Positions 1 through 10,441 of a stretch of DNA of 64,000 nucleotides are shown here, one piece after another. The DNA is from Pisaster brevispinus. Taxonomy: Eukaryota; Echinodermata; Asteroidea; Forcipulatida; Asteriidae. Position 1 is the stretch's first letter, and each line of letters starts with the position of its first letter. The stretch is from positions 1,984,001 through 2,048,000 of the forward strand of contig JAMKCF010000030.1 in NCBI GenBank assembly GCA_023634235.1, in the 5' to 3' direction. The notes beneath the pieces were generated by a model. The model was not told where the DNA came from, made no database searches, and was given only the letters and a program-made list of their open reading frames with translations. A program made the translations under genes and the position numbers.

Positions 1-112
1 TAAAATTGTACACTTCCTAACTAAATTATTGGTGCTTGTTAAACCCTATCAATATTTTCAGCATGTAAATACCTTGTCCTTTTTTGTTGTTGTACCAACC
101 ATTTTCAGATTG

Positions 113-205
113 GAGTGTGTAGTTCGGAGGTTGGAGTTTGGGGTTTGCAGTTTGGAGTTTGGAAATTGGAGATTTGAGGTTGGTGTTTGGAGATTGGGGC
201 ATCTG
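113..205. repeat. degenerate TTGGAGTTTGG-type short repeat
   Basis: G/T-rich imperfect repeats of about 7-12 bp built on ttggagtttgg lie directly left of the 12-bp minisatellite. They probably share its slippage history. Bases 1-112 to the left show nothing recognisable. Confidence 0.6.
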
Positions 206-217
206 GTTGATAGCTTC

Positions 218-2117
218 CAGTTGTAGTCTCAGATGTAGTCTCAGATGTAGTCTCAGATGTAGTCTCAGATGTAGTCTCAGATGTAGTCTCAGATGTAGTC
301 TCAGTTGTAGTCTCAGTTGTAGTCTCAGTTGTAGTCTCAGTTGTAGTCTCAGTTGTAGTCTCAGTTGTAGTCTCAGTTGTAGTCTCAGTTGTAGTCTCAG
401 TTGTAGTCTCAGTTGTAGTCTCAGTTGTAGTCTCAGTTGTAGTCTCAGTTGTAGTCTCAGTTGTAGTCTCAGATGTAGTCTCAGATGTAGTCTCAGTTGT
501 AGTCTCAGATGTAGTCTCAGATGTAGTCTCAGATTTAGTCTCAGATGTAGTCTCAGATGTAGTCTCAGATGTAGTCTCAGATGTAGTCTCAGATGTAGTC
601 TCAGATGTAGTCTCAGATGTAGTCTCAGATGTAGCCTCAGATGTAGCCTCAGTTGTAGCCTCAGTTGTAGCCTCAGTTGTAGCCTCAGTTGTAGTCTCAG
701 TTGTAGTCTCAGTTGTAGTCTCAGTTGTAGTCTCAGTTGTAGTCTCAGTTGTAGTCTCAGTTGTAGTCTCAGTTGTAGTCTCAGTTGTAGTCTCAGTTGT
801 AGTCTCAGTTGTAGTCTCAGTTGTAGTCTCAGTTGTAGTCTCAGTTGTAGTCTCAGTTGTAGTCTCAGTTGTAGTCTCAGTTGTAGTCTCAGTTGTAGTC
901 TCAGTTGTAGTCTCAGTTGTAGTCTCAGTTGTAGTCTCAGTTGTAGTCTCAGATGTAGTCTCAGATGTAGTCTCAGATGTAGTCTCAGATGTAGTCTCAG
1001 ATGTAGTCTCAGATGTAGTCTCAGTTGTAGTCTCAGTTGTAGTCTCAGTTGTAGTCTCAGTTGTAGTCTCAGTTGTAGTCTCAGTTGTAGTCTCAGTTGT
1101 AGTCTCAGTTGTAGTCTCAGTTGTAGTCTCAGTTGTAGTCTCAGTTGTAGTCTCAGTTGTAGTCTCAGTTGTAGTCTCTGTTGTAGTCTCTGTTGTAGTC
1201 TCAGTTGTAGTCTCAGTTGTAGTCTCAGTTGTAGTCTCAGTTGTAGTCTCAGTTGTAGTCTCAGTTGTAGTCTCAGTTGTAGTCTCAGTTGTAGTCTCAG
1301 TTGTAGTCTCAGTTGTAGTCTCAGTTGTAGTCTCAGTTGTAGTCTCAGTTGTAGTCTCAGTTGTAGTCTCAGTTGTAGTCTCAGTTGTAGTCTCAGTTGT
1401 AGTCTCAGTTGTAGTCTCAGTTGTAGTCTCAGTTGTAGTCTCAGTTGTAGTCTCAGTTGTAGTCTCAGTTGTAGTCTCAGTTGTAGTCTCAGTTGTAGTC
1501 TCAGATGTAGTCGCAGATGTAGTCGCAGATGTAGTCGCAGATGTAGTCGCAGATGTAGTCGCAGATGTAGTCGCAGATGTAGTCGCAGATGTAGTCGCAG
1601 ATGTAGTCGCAGATGTAGTCGCAGATGTAGTCTCAGTTGTAGTCTCAGTTGTAGTCTCAGTTGTAGTCTCAGTTGTAGTCTCAGTTGTAGTCTCAGTTGT
1701 AGTCTCAGTTGTAGTCTCAGTTGTAGTCTCAGTTGTAGTCTCAGTTGTAGTCTCAGTTGTAGTCTCAGTTGTAGTCTCAGTTGTAGTCTCAGTTGTAGTC
1801 TCAGTTGTAGTCTCAGTTGTAGTCTCAGTTGTAGTCTCAGTTGTAGTCTCAGTTGTAGTCTCAGTTGTAGTCTCAGTTGTAGTCTCAGTTGTAGTCTCAG
1901 TTGTAGTCTCAGTTGTAGTCTCAGTTGTAGTCTCAGTTGTAGTCTCAGATGTAGTCTCAGATGTAGTCTCAGATGTAGTCTCAGATGTAGTCTCAGATGT
2001 AGTCTCAGTTGTAGTCTCAGTTGTAGTCTCAGTTGTAGTCTCAGTTGTAGTCTCAGTTGTAGTCTCAGTTGTAGTCTCAGTTGTAGTCTCAGTTGTAGTC
2101 TCAGTTGTAGTCTCAGT
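218..2117. repeat. 12-bp minisatellite, about 158 units
   Basis: The unit is tcagttgtagtc and is repeated without a frame-breaking indel for about 1.9 kb. Variants occur in homogeneous blocks: tcagatgtagtc (start, 950-1020, 1945-2005), a gcc variant (632-690), a tcgcag variant (1510-1630), a tctg variant (1176-1195) and a single atttag unit (near 530). Blockwise variants point to spread by unequal exchange or replication slippage. Because the unit is 12 bp, four of the six frames stay open throughout, so the long plus-strand frame (repeating Cys-Ser-Leu-Ser) is not evidence of a gene. The minus strand reads as repeating Thr-Thr-Thr-Glu; see findings. Confidence 0.97.
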
Positions 2118-2192
2118 TTTTAGTTTCTAGTTCAACCAAAAGCCTGCCTACACTTCCTCTCCTCCAAGCAGACTGCGGCTGTCAGATCCTCT

Positions 2193-2570
2193 TTACTCCT
2201 CCACCAGATTTTGCGCTTCTTGACATTCCTGGGCCTGTGATACCCGATGCTGACTGAGAGCGACATTATTTGAGGTACTTTTCATCAAGTTACTGTTAAT
2301 GTCATTTGTTATATATTTGAGTGTACAGCCTTTTGATTTTTTTGCACAGAGCGGAGCATTCTCTGAGGCATGGGTCAGTAGACTTACCAGGTCATTCAAT
2401 GTCTTAAAGATGTGTGCATGCTCAGTACTGTCAACAGTAGAAGATATCACAGTATGTTTGCTGCCACCTAGAGTTCCAATGATGTAAACTGGAAATAAAT
2501 CTTCTCTTAGTAATTCTATTGGCTTTTGGAAGAGTACTTTCATTCCCTCTTGATGGTATCTGACATCCAC
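2193..2570 (-). CDS. possible exon(s) of an unrecognised minus-strand protein
   Basis: An open minus-strand frame of 125 codons, with ordinary amino-acid composition, ends at a TAA at 2193. A consensus donor (CTG|GTAAGT) lies inside it near 2390, so the real exon could be the upstream part (about 2393-2570), with the rest read-through into an intron. A region near 2130 in the same orientation (ttggttgaactag) could serve as an acceptor leading into the minisatellite. I do not recognise the protein family. It may equally be a chance open frame. Confidence 0.3.
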   Translation of the reverse strand: MDVRYHQEGMKVLFQKPIELLREDLFPVYIIGTLGGSKHTVISSTVDSTEHAHIFKTLNDLVSLLTHASENAPLCAKKSKGCTLKYITNDINSNLMKSTSNNVALSQHRVSQAQECQEAQNLVEE

Positions 2571-2651
2571 AAAATGTCAACCAACATTTTCTAGAAAAGT
2601 GCTAATAACAAGTTAATGTCTGCTAACCTTTCCCGCTTATGTAAATTTCAG

Positions 2652-2738
2652 AGTGCAGCAAGGTCCTGACCGCTGACTGAGGACCCTTCCAGTCTGTCAA
2701 CTTCCATGGTGGGAAGCTTCACAACTGACTACCTCAAG
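2652..2738 (+). pseudogene. broken CUB-domain exon (start of the domain)
   Basis: After an acceptor (aaatttcag) the frame reads CSKVLTAD, stop, GPFQSVNFHGGKLHN, stop, then a donor at 2739. This resembles the start of a CUB domain: first Cys, G-x-F-x-S, then N-F-x-G. Two in-frame TGA codons sit at 2678 and 2726. The exon ends in phase 1, while the next CUB exon begins in phase 0, so a middle exon is probably also missing. The family call rests on motif resemblance only. Confidence 0.45.
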
Positions 2739-3088
2739 GTCAGAATCTAACTCCTCAACATTTCAACAACTTTTGAAATATTTTCCAAATATTTCCCATT
2801 GAAATTGATTGGCTGAATCTTTGTTCATGCTTAGGTTCAAGAGATCAATCTTCAATAACCTGCCTACACTTTTTTTGTTCATAAAGCAATTTTCAATCAA
2901 TTTGTTTTAGAGACATCACAATGCTGAAAGATCTGATATTTTTTATCATAAAAATGCAAATATTTATTTGGCAAATCCACTAATGGTGAAACAATTTTCC
3001 TTTTTTCCCCCACTTCTAAAAAAATGTTTTTTTAAAAGACCTTCAGATGTATTTTTGACAATTCTTGATTTTATTGTCTGAATTACAG

Positions 3089-3260
3089 CCGAGTGATTTG
3101 ACGACAGGCCAGAACGTCAACCTGTGCAGCCAGCTTGGCCCAATGGACCGGTCATCCATCGGGAGTGAAGTCCTGCTGGAGTTTGTCTCTGATGAAACGA
3201 ACTATTTCCCAGGATACTCAGCTGATCATACAGTGTTGCCATGGATCCCTGACTCTCCAG
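3089..3260 (+). CDS. CUB-domain exon (end of the domain)
   Basis: The exon is bounded by attacag and GT at 3261 and codes for 57 residues plus one base. The segment GSEVLLEFVSDETNYFPGYS matches the last strands of a CUB domain (S-x-x-x-L-x-F-x-S-D-x-x-x-x-x-x-G-F/Y-S-A). CUB domains are extracellular interaction modules of about 110 residues; only the last half is here. It ends in phase 1, which fits the next exon at 4273. The family call is good; the protein it belongs to is unknown. Confidence 0.6.
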
Positions 3261-4272
3261 GTTTGTTGAGAAATGGGTGTTAATCTGTGTATGCAGTTAA
3301 CGTACATTATTTTCCTTCATGCATGACGCGGCTTATCTGACTCCAAATGTTCAACAAAAATCACTGCCTCTTAACTATTGATGGGCCTTATCTGGTATCA
3401 CTATAGATCATTGTGATGATAACTGTGGGAAAATGAAACTTATCCTGTGAAATAAGCCTTTCATTTGCTCAGGTAATGTTGTCACATTATTTAAAATAAC
3501 GCAGTGTGTAGTTATGAAGTGTATTTTTTAGTGGTTTAGTGTAGTTTTAAGGTAAGCAGCTGTACATGAGATTGGACCTTTATTAGCCTATTAGCACAAA
3601 AGAAAATGACAAAAAAATGATATGCGCACAGTATAAAATAACTGAGCAGAAATAGATTATCAGCCATAACGTCCTACTTAATTAGGTTGTTACGCCTGGT
3701 ACCTAACTGTACCTAACTGTTTATCATCCCTGTGATATTCAGGTATTTTTCGTCTATCATTAAGGTAAACATGCTACCAGTGTGTTCGACCTGGTTTCTC
3801 CTATCAGGATGTTTGAGTGTTAAACTAGGCTTTCTGCTTGTTATCTTGCTTGGCTGAGATGTACAACAAAAACTCACTCCAACAGCTTTATTCCATGTAC
3901 ATGTCTTTGTAGCTCCTTGCCTTTAACTTCAACAAATTTCTCCATCCTACAATCTAAACTGATTTCAGATGCAATTCCTACCTTTAGTTCCCTGAGTTAT
4001 TCTTATCTTGTACGTAACCTGTTACCAAGAGTGGCTTTTAGCCATGTTTTAGGCAAACGTGCATTAAAGTTATACAAAAACACAGGGTCGTAACTTGATA
4101 GGTCGAAAGTTCATATCTAACACACTATAGCAAGCACACAATTTGCTGCACGCGATAAGGTCGTATTTCACTTAATTTTTGTTTGCGTTCACTTATTGCA
4201 CTGCTCAAAAAATTTAATCGCAACCTGGCTCCACTGACATAGTGAAATCTTTTCTTTTTTGTGTGTGTTCAG

Positions 4273-4406
4273 AAGCGTCTGTCTTCTGTGGGGATGCAAA
4301 CACTTGGATCTCGGAGGGGAGTGAAGTCATCGAAAATCCCAAACTGACGACGACGAGTGTTTCCAAGATTGCAGAGAGCCTGAGAGAAGGAGACACTTTC
4401 CTGTAA
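4273..4406 (+). CDS. terminal exon of the CUB-containing gene
   Basis: After a pyrimidine-rich tract and gtgttcag the frame joins exactly in phase to the 3089-3260 exon (G|AA gives Glu). It reads ASVFCGDANTWISEGSEVIE and continues to LREGDTFL followed by TAA at 4404-4406. The tail is polar, with one Cys and no membrane segment. The phase match supports a true last exon. Upstream the gene appears broken (see 2652-2738). Confidence 0.5.
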
Positions 4407-5276
4407 AGTGTCGGACATCAGGGTGGTTGGACGGCAGCTTTTTTCTATGTATAAACTGAATGTATTTATTTCTGTATAATTTATTATCTGCTTGTCGTCC
4501 GACCAGGTTCATATTGTAATATTATTGTTAATAATAATAATAATAATTATGTGTAATACTTTAAATGGAATGCATGGGGGTGTTGACTGCGGTTTGGCTG
4601 GTGGGATTCAACTTGGAGGCATAGGTTTGTGAGTTTGTTGTGTGAATGATGATGATTAGTGGGCCCTGTGTGTTAGGCAACTTATGCCTTCTTGCCCATC
4701 CAGTGTCATGCTTTATATTCTATGTTCTACGATCACGCACTCATGCATTTGCTTTTTTTTAGATGATAATTATTTGCTAGAGACAGAATATTTAGGAGTT
4801 GCCTTCATTTGTATTGACATTTTATTGACATACTTGCATTGTATAAGATAATTAATTGTACATGTATGTGTTTTATTTTCTGCCTGCACAACTCTCAACA
4901 GTTTTTTTGCAGGTGTTTACAGAGAGAATAAATCCTGGCCAGATCCAGAGTCAACATCCACTAGCTGGATACACCCGTATGGGACGTCACTTCAATGTTC
5001 CTAATCACTCCATTTCTGTCATAATTACAGGGCTTTATGAGGCACTAAGAAACCACAGAGACTGTTCGTCTGAGTAGGGAGAAGCTATGGATAATGCGTC
5101 TCCAGACCATTCAACCCCATGGTCTAAATCATCCAAGAAGGAAATGTCTAATAACTTTTTGTCTTTGCTATCTCCTTTTTATCACAGATTCTCCTCTCCA
5201 GTCTGCCTCATTCACTAATCAATTACTTTTCTCTCCCTGTATATTCAGTTTGCGGTAACAACATGTGTATATCTAC
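4407..5276. other. downstream flank, no gene seen
   Basis: AT-rich sequence with an (ata/taa)n run near 4528-4550. An AATAAA at about 4927 could serve as a distant polyadenylation signal for the gene ending at 4406. No exon with good borders was found. Confidence 0.4.
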
Positions 5277-5294
5277 TATCTATGTAGATTTGTT

Positions 5295-5805
5295 CTTGTA
5301 GAACTAGGTCTTGCTTTTTATTCTACTGCCGCGGAGTAGATTTTGGAAATCGGGAGACTACTTCAGGAGACTACTTAGTTCTCAAATGAACTGTCCAGCT
5401 TATTAGCTACTACCTGGGCGGAGGGTAGGAAATCGGCCGGGACTACTACTTTAGCTTAATAGTGGATTGGATCAAGGGGACTTCTTGTTATTAACTTTAC
5501 TGCCGCGGAGTGAGTTCTTATTTGGTCTCAACGTTTCGACTAGCTATCTCTAGTCATCGTCATCGCCGTTGAGACCAAATAAGAACTCACTCCGCGACAG
5601 TGAAGTTAATAACGAAAAGTCCCCTTGATCCGATCCACTATCAAGCTAAAGTAGTAGTCCCGGCCGATTTCCTACCCTCTGCCCAGGTAGTAGCTAATAA
5701 GCTGGACAATTCTTTTGAGAACTAAGTAGTCTCCCGAAGTAGTCTTCGGATTTCTAAAATCTACTCTGCGGCAGTAGAATAAAAAGCAAGACCTAGTTCT
5801 ACAAG
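5295..5805. mobile_element. foldback (long inverted repeat) element, copy 1
   Basis: The left arm starts cttgtagaactaggtcttgc and the right arm ends with its reverse complement near 5791-5805. The arms are about 240 bp and converge on tttggtctcaacg / cgttgagaccaaa around a short spacer at 5534-5567. There is no coding capacity. This is a foldback or MITE-like non-autonomous DNA element. A second copy abuts it and a one-arm copy lies at 17158-17425. Confidence 0.85.
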
Positions 5806-6245
5806 AGACTACTTAGCTCTCAAAAGAACTGTCCAGCTTATTAGCTACTACCCGGGCGGAGGGTAGGAAATAGGCCGGGACTACCACTTTAGCTTGATAG
5901 TGGATCGGATCAAGGGGACTTCTCGTTATTAGCTTCACTGCCGCGAAGTGAGTTCTTATTTGGTCTCAACTGCGATGACGATGATTAGAGCAAGCTAGTC
6001 GAAACGTTGAGACCAAATAAGAACTCACTCCGCGGCAGTAAAATTAATAACGAGAAGTCCCCTTGATCCGATCCACTATCAAGCTAAAGTAGTAGTCTCG
6101 GCCGATTTCCTACCCTCCGCCTGGGTAGTAGCTAATAAGCTGGACAGTTCTTTTGAGAATGAAGTAGTCTCCCGATTTCCAAAATCTTCTCCACGGCAGT
6201 AGAATAAAAAGCAAGACCTAGTTCTTTAAGAACAAATCTACATAG
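5806..6245. mobile_element. foldback element, copy 2 (left arm shortened)
   Basis: Same family as 5295-5805 and directly adjacent. The arms meet at tttggtctcaac / gttgagaccaaat around 5958-6018. The left arm lacks the outer ~60 bp. The right arm runs through cctagttctttaagaac to about 6230 and is followed by atggtgttaccgcaaaccga, a motif that recurs near 18770 and, more diverged, near 55630 and 56193. Confidence 0.8.
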
Positions 6246-6984
6246 CTAGTACATATACACATGGTGTTACCGCAAACCGAACATACATGTATATTTATAC
6301 TTCACACATGCAAAGCCTTAAAAAGTTTTCTCTCCCTCATCAAATCATTTATTTTGTCCTTTGTTTTCCTTACCTTTTGTGGTCAAACCAGCCCCTCCCC
6401 CAACCCCCTTTTGTTTTCCTCCTCTCTGTTCATCCTGCCTCCCTCTCTGTTTGCTTTCATTTCTAACATCTATGTCCACTCGACTGCTTTTTTTACACCT
6501 GTATTGTTATGTTGTTACCTGTTTATGTTTGTAGTCTTGTCATTTAGCCTTCGAGAAAGACTCTGCTGAGGTCAAAACGTCAGGCCACTAACTATTTTTT
6601 GAATGTAGTAGTTCATCCATGATTTTTAGAGCCAACTTGTAATAGGTTTTTGCTGAGGATATTTTATCCATGCATAATTATTTGTTTTTAGATATTGTTG
6701 TATTGCCATTAATAATAAGTCATTGCTGTGTATTGTGTATTGTGTGCTGGAGGATTAAAAATAGTACAGGAGATTGTTTTATAATTTGTGACGTCATCGT
6801 GGTGTTTTTTGTTGTTGGTGTGTTCTGGTGGTGCTCGTCCTTTTTAAATAGAGGTCCAGCCTCCTTCCCGTGTCTCTAGTTGCAACAATAAAGTCCTGAG
6901 CCGTTTTAGTATGATGTTTTTGCAGTTAGCACGATAGAGTTGCAATGATCGTTTGTGGTTTGCAAGCGTGTAAGTACTCGACAT
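6246..6984. other. no gene seen; dispersed repeat end motif at left
   Basis: It begins with the shared motif tggtgttaccgcaaaccga. A motif gaggtcaaaacgtcaggcc near 6569 resembles gaaacgtt motifs in other repeats here. An AATAAA at about 6887 follows a short C/T-rich stretch. No coding exon can be supported. Confidence 0.35.
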
Positions 6985-7400
6985 CTAATAATAATGGCTT
7001 ATATAGCGCTCATATCCGTCACTCAGTGACGCTCAAGGCGCTTCAACATTAATTTCCTGCAAGGTATGTGGGGCTTCATTTGAAGTATGATACCTACTCT
7101 TTTACATAGCACCATGTAATGGTTTACAAGGTGCTGTGGTGCAATATGCAGCCAATCAAACCAGGAATACCGGGGCGAACCCCTTCTCTTTTCGATAAAG
7201 GTACTGGGATCTTTTACGTGCATTACACAACACACGGGGCCAACGGCTTTACGTCCCATCCGAAGGACGAAGCAATAATGGTTAAGTGTCTTGCTTAAGG
7301 ACACAAGTGTCGCGACCGGGACTCGAACCCACACCCTGCTGAGTCGGAAACACCAGAGCTTGAGTCCGGTGCTCTTATCCGCTCGGCCACGACACGCCAC
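6985..7400 (-). mobile_element. tRNA-derived SINE (class II tRNA head), near full length
   Basis: Read on the minus strand, the head carries an A-box-like gtggccgagcggataag and a B box gggttcgagtccc, as in Ser/Leu-type tRNAs. A conserved body follows (cacttgtgtccttaagcaag, ggacgtaaagccgttggccc) and the tail ends in gcgctatataagccattatt, a typical SINE end. Related copies lie at 16196-16700, 59795-59915, 60045-60180 and 60858-61035. Confidence 0.85.
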
Positions 7401-7810
7401 GTCTAACGGACCATCGACCAACATGATGACATGCGCCTGCGCATGTGTTGTGACACTGCCACGGGTTGAAGTCTGCTGATTGTGTAGAATAGTAGGCAAG
7501 GTCAGGTCGTGTTTTTGACAAACTTGGAGCCGATGGTCAGGTTAAACAGTGGTTACGAAGCAGAGAATGGGGGTGGGAGGTTGGTATAGGGACAGAGAAA
7601 CGGAAGCCCGGTTTGGGTGACCTAGATCAAGGTCAGAATGACGTCAAAGTTCATGTGGTATTATAATACCGCCTGTCAATTTTTCACCAATAGAGGGCTG
7701 CTTCCGCAAATCATTAAAACTGATAACAAATGACCATATAGCTTCTATTTCAGACACTCACTGGCAAAGCTATATGTGGAAAAAGTTGATCCCTTTAGTT
7801 TACTGACCTG

Positions 7811-8047
7811 GCCCAATTTCATGGCTCTGCTTACCGTAAGCAAAGAATCGGCGCTTATGGAAGCAGCTTACGTCAAGCATATTTCACGGGTTAGCAGAGA
7901 ATTTTGCTTGTGCGCGTGCGTACTCCACATTTCAAGACATTCTTGGCTTACACAGCTAGCGGAGAAATTCGGTGCCTGCAGAGTAAGCGGAGAATGGTGA
8001 TTGTAAGCGCAGAGTTCGGCGGTAAGCAGAGCCATGAATTTGGGCTC
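7811..8047. mobile_element. short foldback MITE, family B
   Basis: Terminal inverted repeats gcccaatttcatggctctgc and its complement near 8017-8045 enclose about 235 bp. The ends share the theme ggcccaatttcat...gctgctta with copies at 16465-16639, 19885-20050 and 58911-59070. Non-coding. The flank 7401-7810 shows no gene. Confidence 0.75.
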
Positions 8048-8949
8048 GGAGATGACAGACCAGGAACCCCCCTATCTAATAATTATGCTTCTATGGGACC
8101 CCTAAAACAAGTGTGCAAAGTTTGGTGCTTTAATCCGGCGTGTCACGATTTTTTCATTAAGCCCCTGGACTAATAGGTAAGAAGAGGTGTAGGTCCTATG
8201 AAGATAAAAGAGTGAACGGGTTGGCTGGAGGGTTGTTAATAGAAAAAATGGGAAAACCAACACTTGAAAGTAAAAATGTTTTATAGAGGGATATAAAATC
8301 CAGGTGTTTTACGAACAGATTTACCATGTGGTGATCGTCAACGTTCGAGTTTTCATGGGATACCATATAGATGGAAAATGGGGTTGTTATAACTGTGCGT
8401 AATTAACCACTGATTAGAGGACCAAATTAGACAGCTCAAAAGTTTGGTGTGCCCAGTGTAACAGTCTTCAAGACTCTGGGCTTTAACTTACACTTTAACT
8501 CAAAACGAAGAGTAGGCTACAAATTCTTTTCAAAATATGTTTTAGTATTATTTAAAGCCTATCAATCAAGTAGGCCCTACATAACAAGAAGACATCCGCA
8601 TACGCATATTGTCTCTGGCTTATTTTCTAGCATTCACCGATGTTGTTTTCTTTGTTTAAAGTTTTGGAATGATTTTATAGCTATAGAATGTCAATATTCT
8701 CAAATAAAAATTGTTAATTTATAACCAGTTTTTCAGTTTTCGTTCGGATAAAATAAGGGATTCACCGACAGAAAGTAGCCAAATGAGAGTTTTTTCACCT
8801 CCCTGTACTGCATGTGTTTTAATTTTCTTATTGAAGTCACCGCAGCTCAGTAGACGCCATTTTGAAACAGCCGTAACAACCACACAAACAGCGTGGGGCA
8901 TGCACATCTGTGCAGATAATCCTGTTTTTAGCCGAAATTATTTAGCAAA
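8048..8949. other. no gene seen; possible 5' flank of the THAP exon
   Basis: Mostly AT-rich, with no well-bordered exon. The last ~150 bases include ccgccattttgaaac-like sequence (agacgccattttgaaac), common near invertebrate promoters, but no clear TATA box at a proper distance. Confidence 0.3.
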
Positions 8950-9017
8950 ATGCCTACTTGTGCGGCATTAAACTGCACTAACAGATACTCCCGTGGATGT
9001 GGAAAGACATACCATCT
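8950..9017 (+). CDS. THAP-type zinc finger, first exon (partial)
   Basis: ATG in a good context (gcaaaATGc) opens MPTCAALNCTNRYSRGCGKT, then YH, and stops at a consensus donor CT|GTAAGT at 9018. THAP domains bind DNA through a C2CH zinc site that starts at the N-terminus with C-x(2-4)-C; here Cys4 and Cys9 fit, and KTYHL fits the strand before the usual F-P. The second half (the Cys and His of the finger) would be in a later exon that I cannot find in the next kilobases. THAP domains occur in host transcription factors and in P-element transposases, so it may be a gene fragment. Confidence 0.55.
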
Positions 9018-10441
9018 GTAAGTATCTATCTATTTTTCGTGAATGTTTATTTTAGGGGAATTTCAGGCTGACATATGAATTTGTCATGTAAACTTTCTGT
9101 TGAATACATTCGCCGGTTCGCGCGCACATTCGTTACGGGTACAAATTTACTGGAAAACACAAGTTTGGTGGATAAATGCAATCATATCTCTGGAACCCTT
9201 TATCGTACAAACTAGTTCAAAACGGTAAAATAATCTTGAATATCTACTCCTTCGTCATGTCATATTTATTTTACATTCAGAAAACATTTTGCCACGTCAT
9301 TTTGAGGGTTTTACGTCCAGTCTTGGTGAAATTTTGTATGGAGAAATTCCTAAAGTCTACCTAATCTAGCCACATGAGGGCTCTTATGTTAACTTATTTC
9401 AGCAACCCGACGGCTAATTGCTTAGTTCAAAACGGATTTGGGAAGTGTACATCCTGACCAAAACACTGCTCTAACAAATTTTCTGATTGGACAAGTTTTT
9501 CCAACGTCATTTTTTCCAACGTCAACGTCAGTTGAAATTCAGACCAATGAAAAGTTATTTCACAGCTTCAAAACAGCCGTTGCTATTAAACATCTGTGTC
9601 CAAACTTCCGCAGTGTCAACTCTAAAACTCCAACGCATGTTTCTAAAATGGTAAATTCATGCACTTTTTTTATCGGAAGGTTTAACTGGAAAAACTTATA
9701 TGAACAGAATCATTAATGTAAACATTTTGTTCTACATATGGAAAAGTTTCATTGCAGTCAGTCTCAAATAATCAGTTGTGTGTGTGCGTGACCTTCTGAC
9801 TACACCACGCATCCACTGAACGATGTCAACACACATTCATGTATTATGCATATAGCCCATGTGTGTAGACCATGCCCTTGTGGTCAAAACGGACGAGTCC
9901 ATTTTGGCAGACGGGTAAATTACAAGGTCTAACTCCAATAAACAAAACTACACACAATGTAAGTTGCTTGTGTTTCAAGGCTGGCAAAGTACATTTTATT
10001 AAATACACAACAATGAAAATATATAACAGCTACAAAACATAATATCAATTTACTAAAGTATAGAACATACTGAGGCTTTGGCATGTTAGCTGAGTGAAAC
10101 ATTTCTGAAAATTTTAAAAACCATAATAGCAACTTGTTTGGTAGATACAGAAATACATGTAACTTCATTACAACTTTACAAGAGTTCCACAATGGCAAGT
10201 GTATGCATAAGTAAACCTTTGAATCATATTAAACTGTGACCCTTGATGGCAATATTATATAGTAATAAGTTGTTTACCTCAACATTTACAACATGTGTAT
10301 ATTCTGAACTAGCCTGTGGTAGCCCTTGCACAAGCAAAACAACACAGGCAAGAGCAGTTACTGTCTCAATCCATACAGTGCTCAACTTGACCATGGTGAA
10401 AGCTACACTTACACATCAATAGGAGTTAAGCTTTATAGGAG
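9018..10441. other. no gene seen
   Basis: AT-rich, with a few short open frames of random composition. Duplicated phrases such as ttttccaacgtca (9498 and 9515) occur. I found no second THAP exon. Confidence 0.35.

Noticed and set aside
138..2123. 661-codon plus-strand open frame of Cys-Ser-Leu-Ser repeats
   Set aside because: It is produced by the 12-bp minisatellite, whose length leaves several frames open. No splice site or conserved flank supports it.
7023..7499. 158-codon minus-strand open frame
   Set aside because: It lies over the tRNA-derived SINE and reads its body; no protein family fits.
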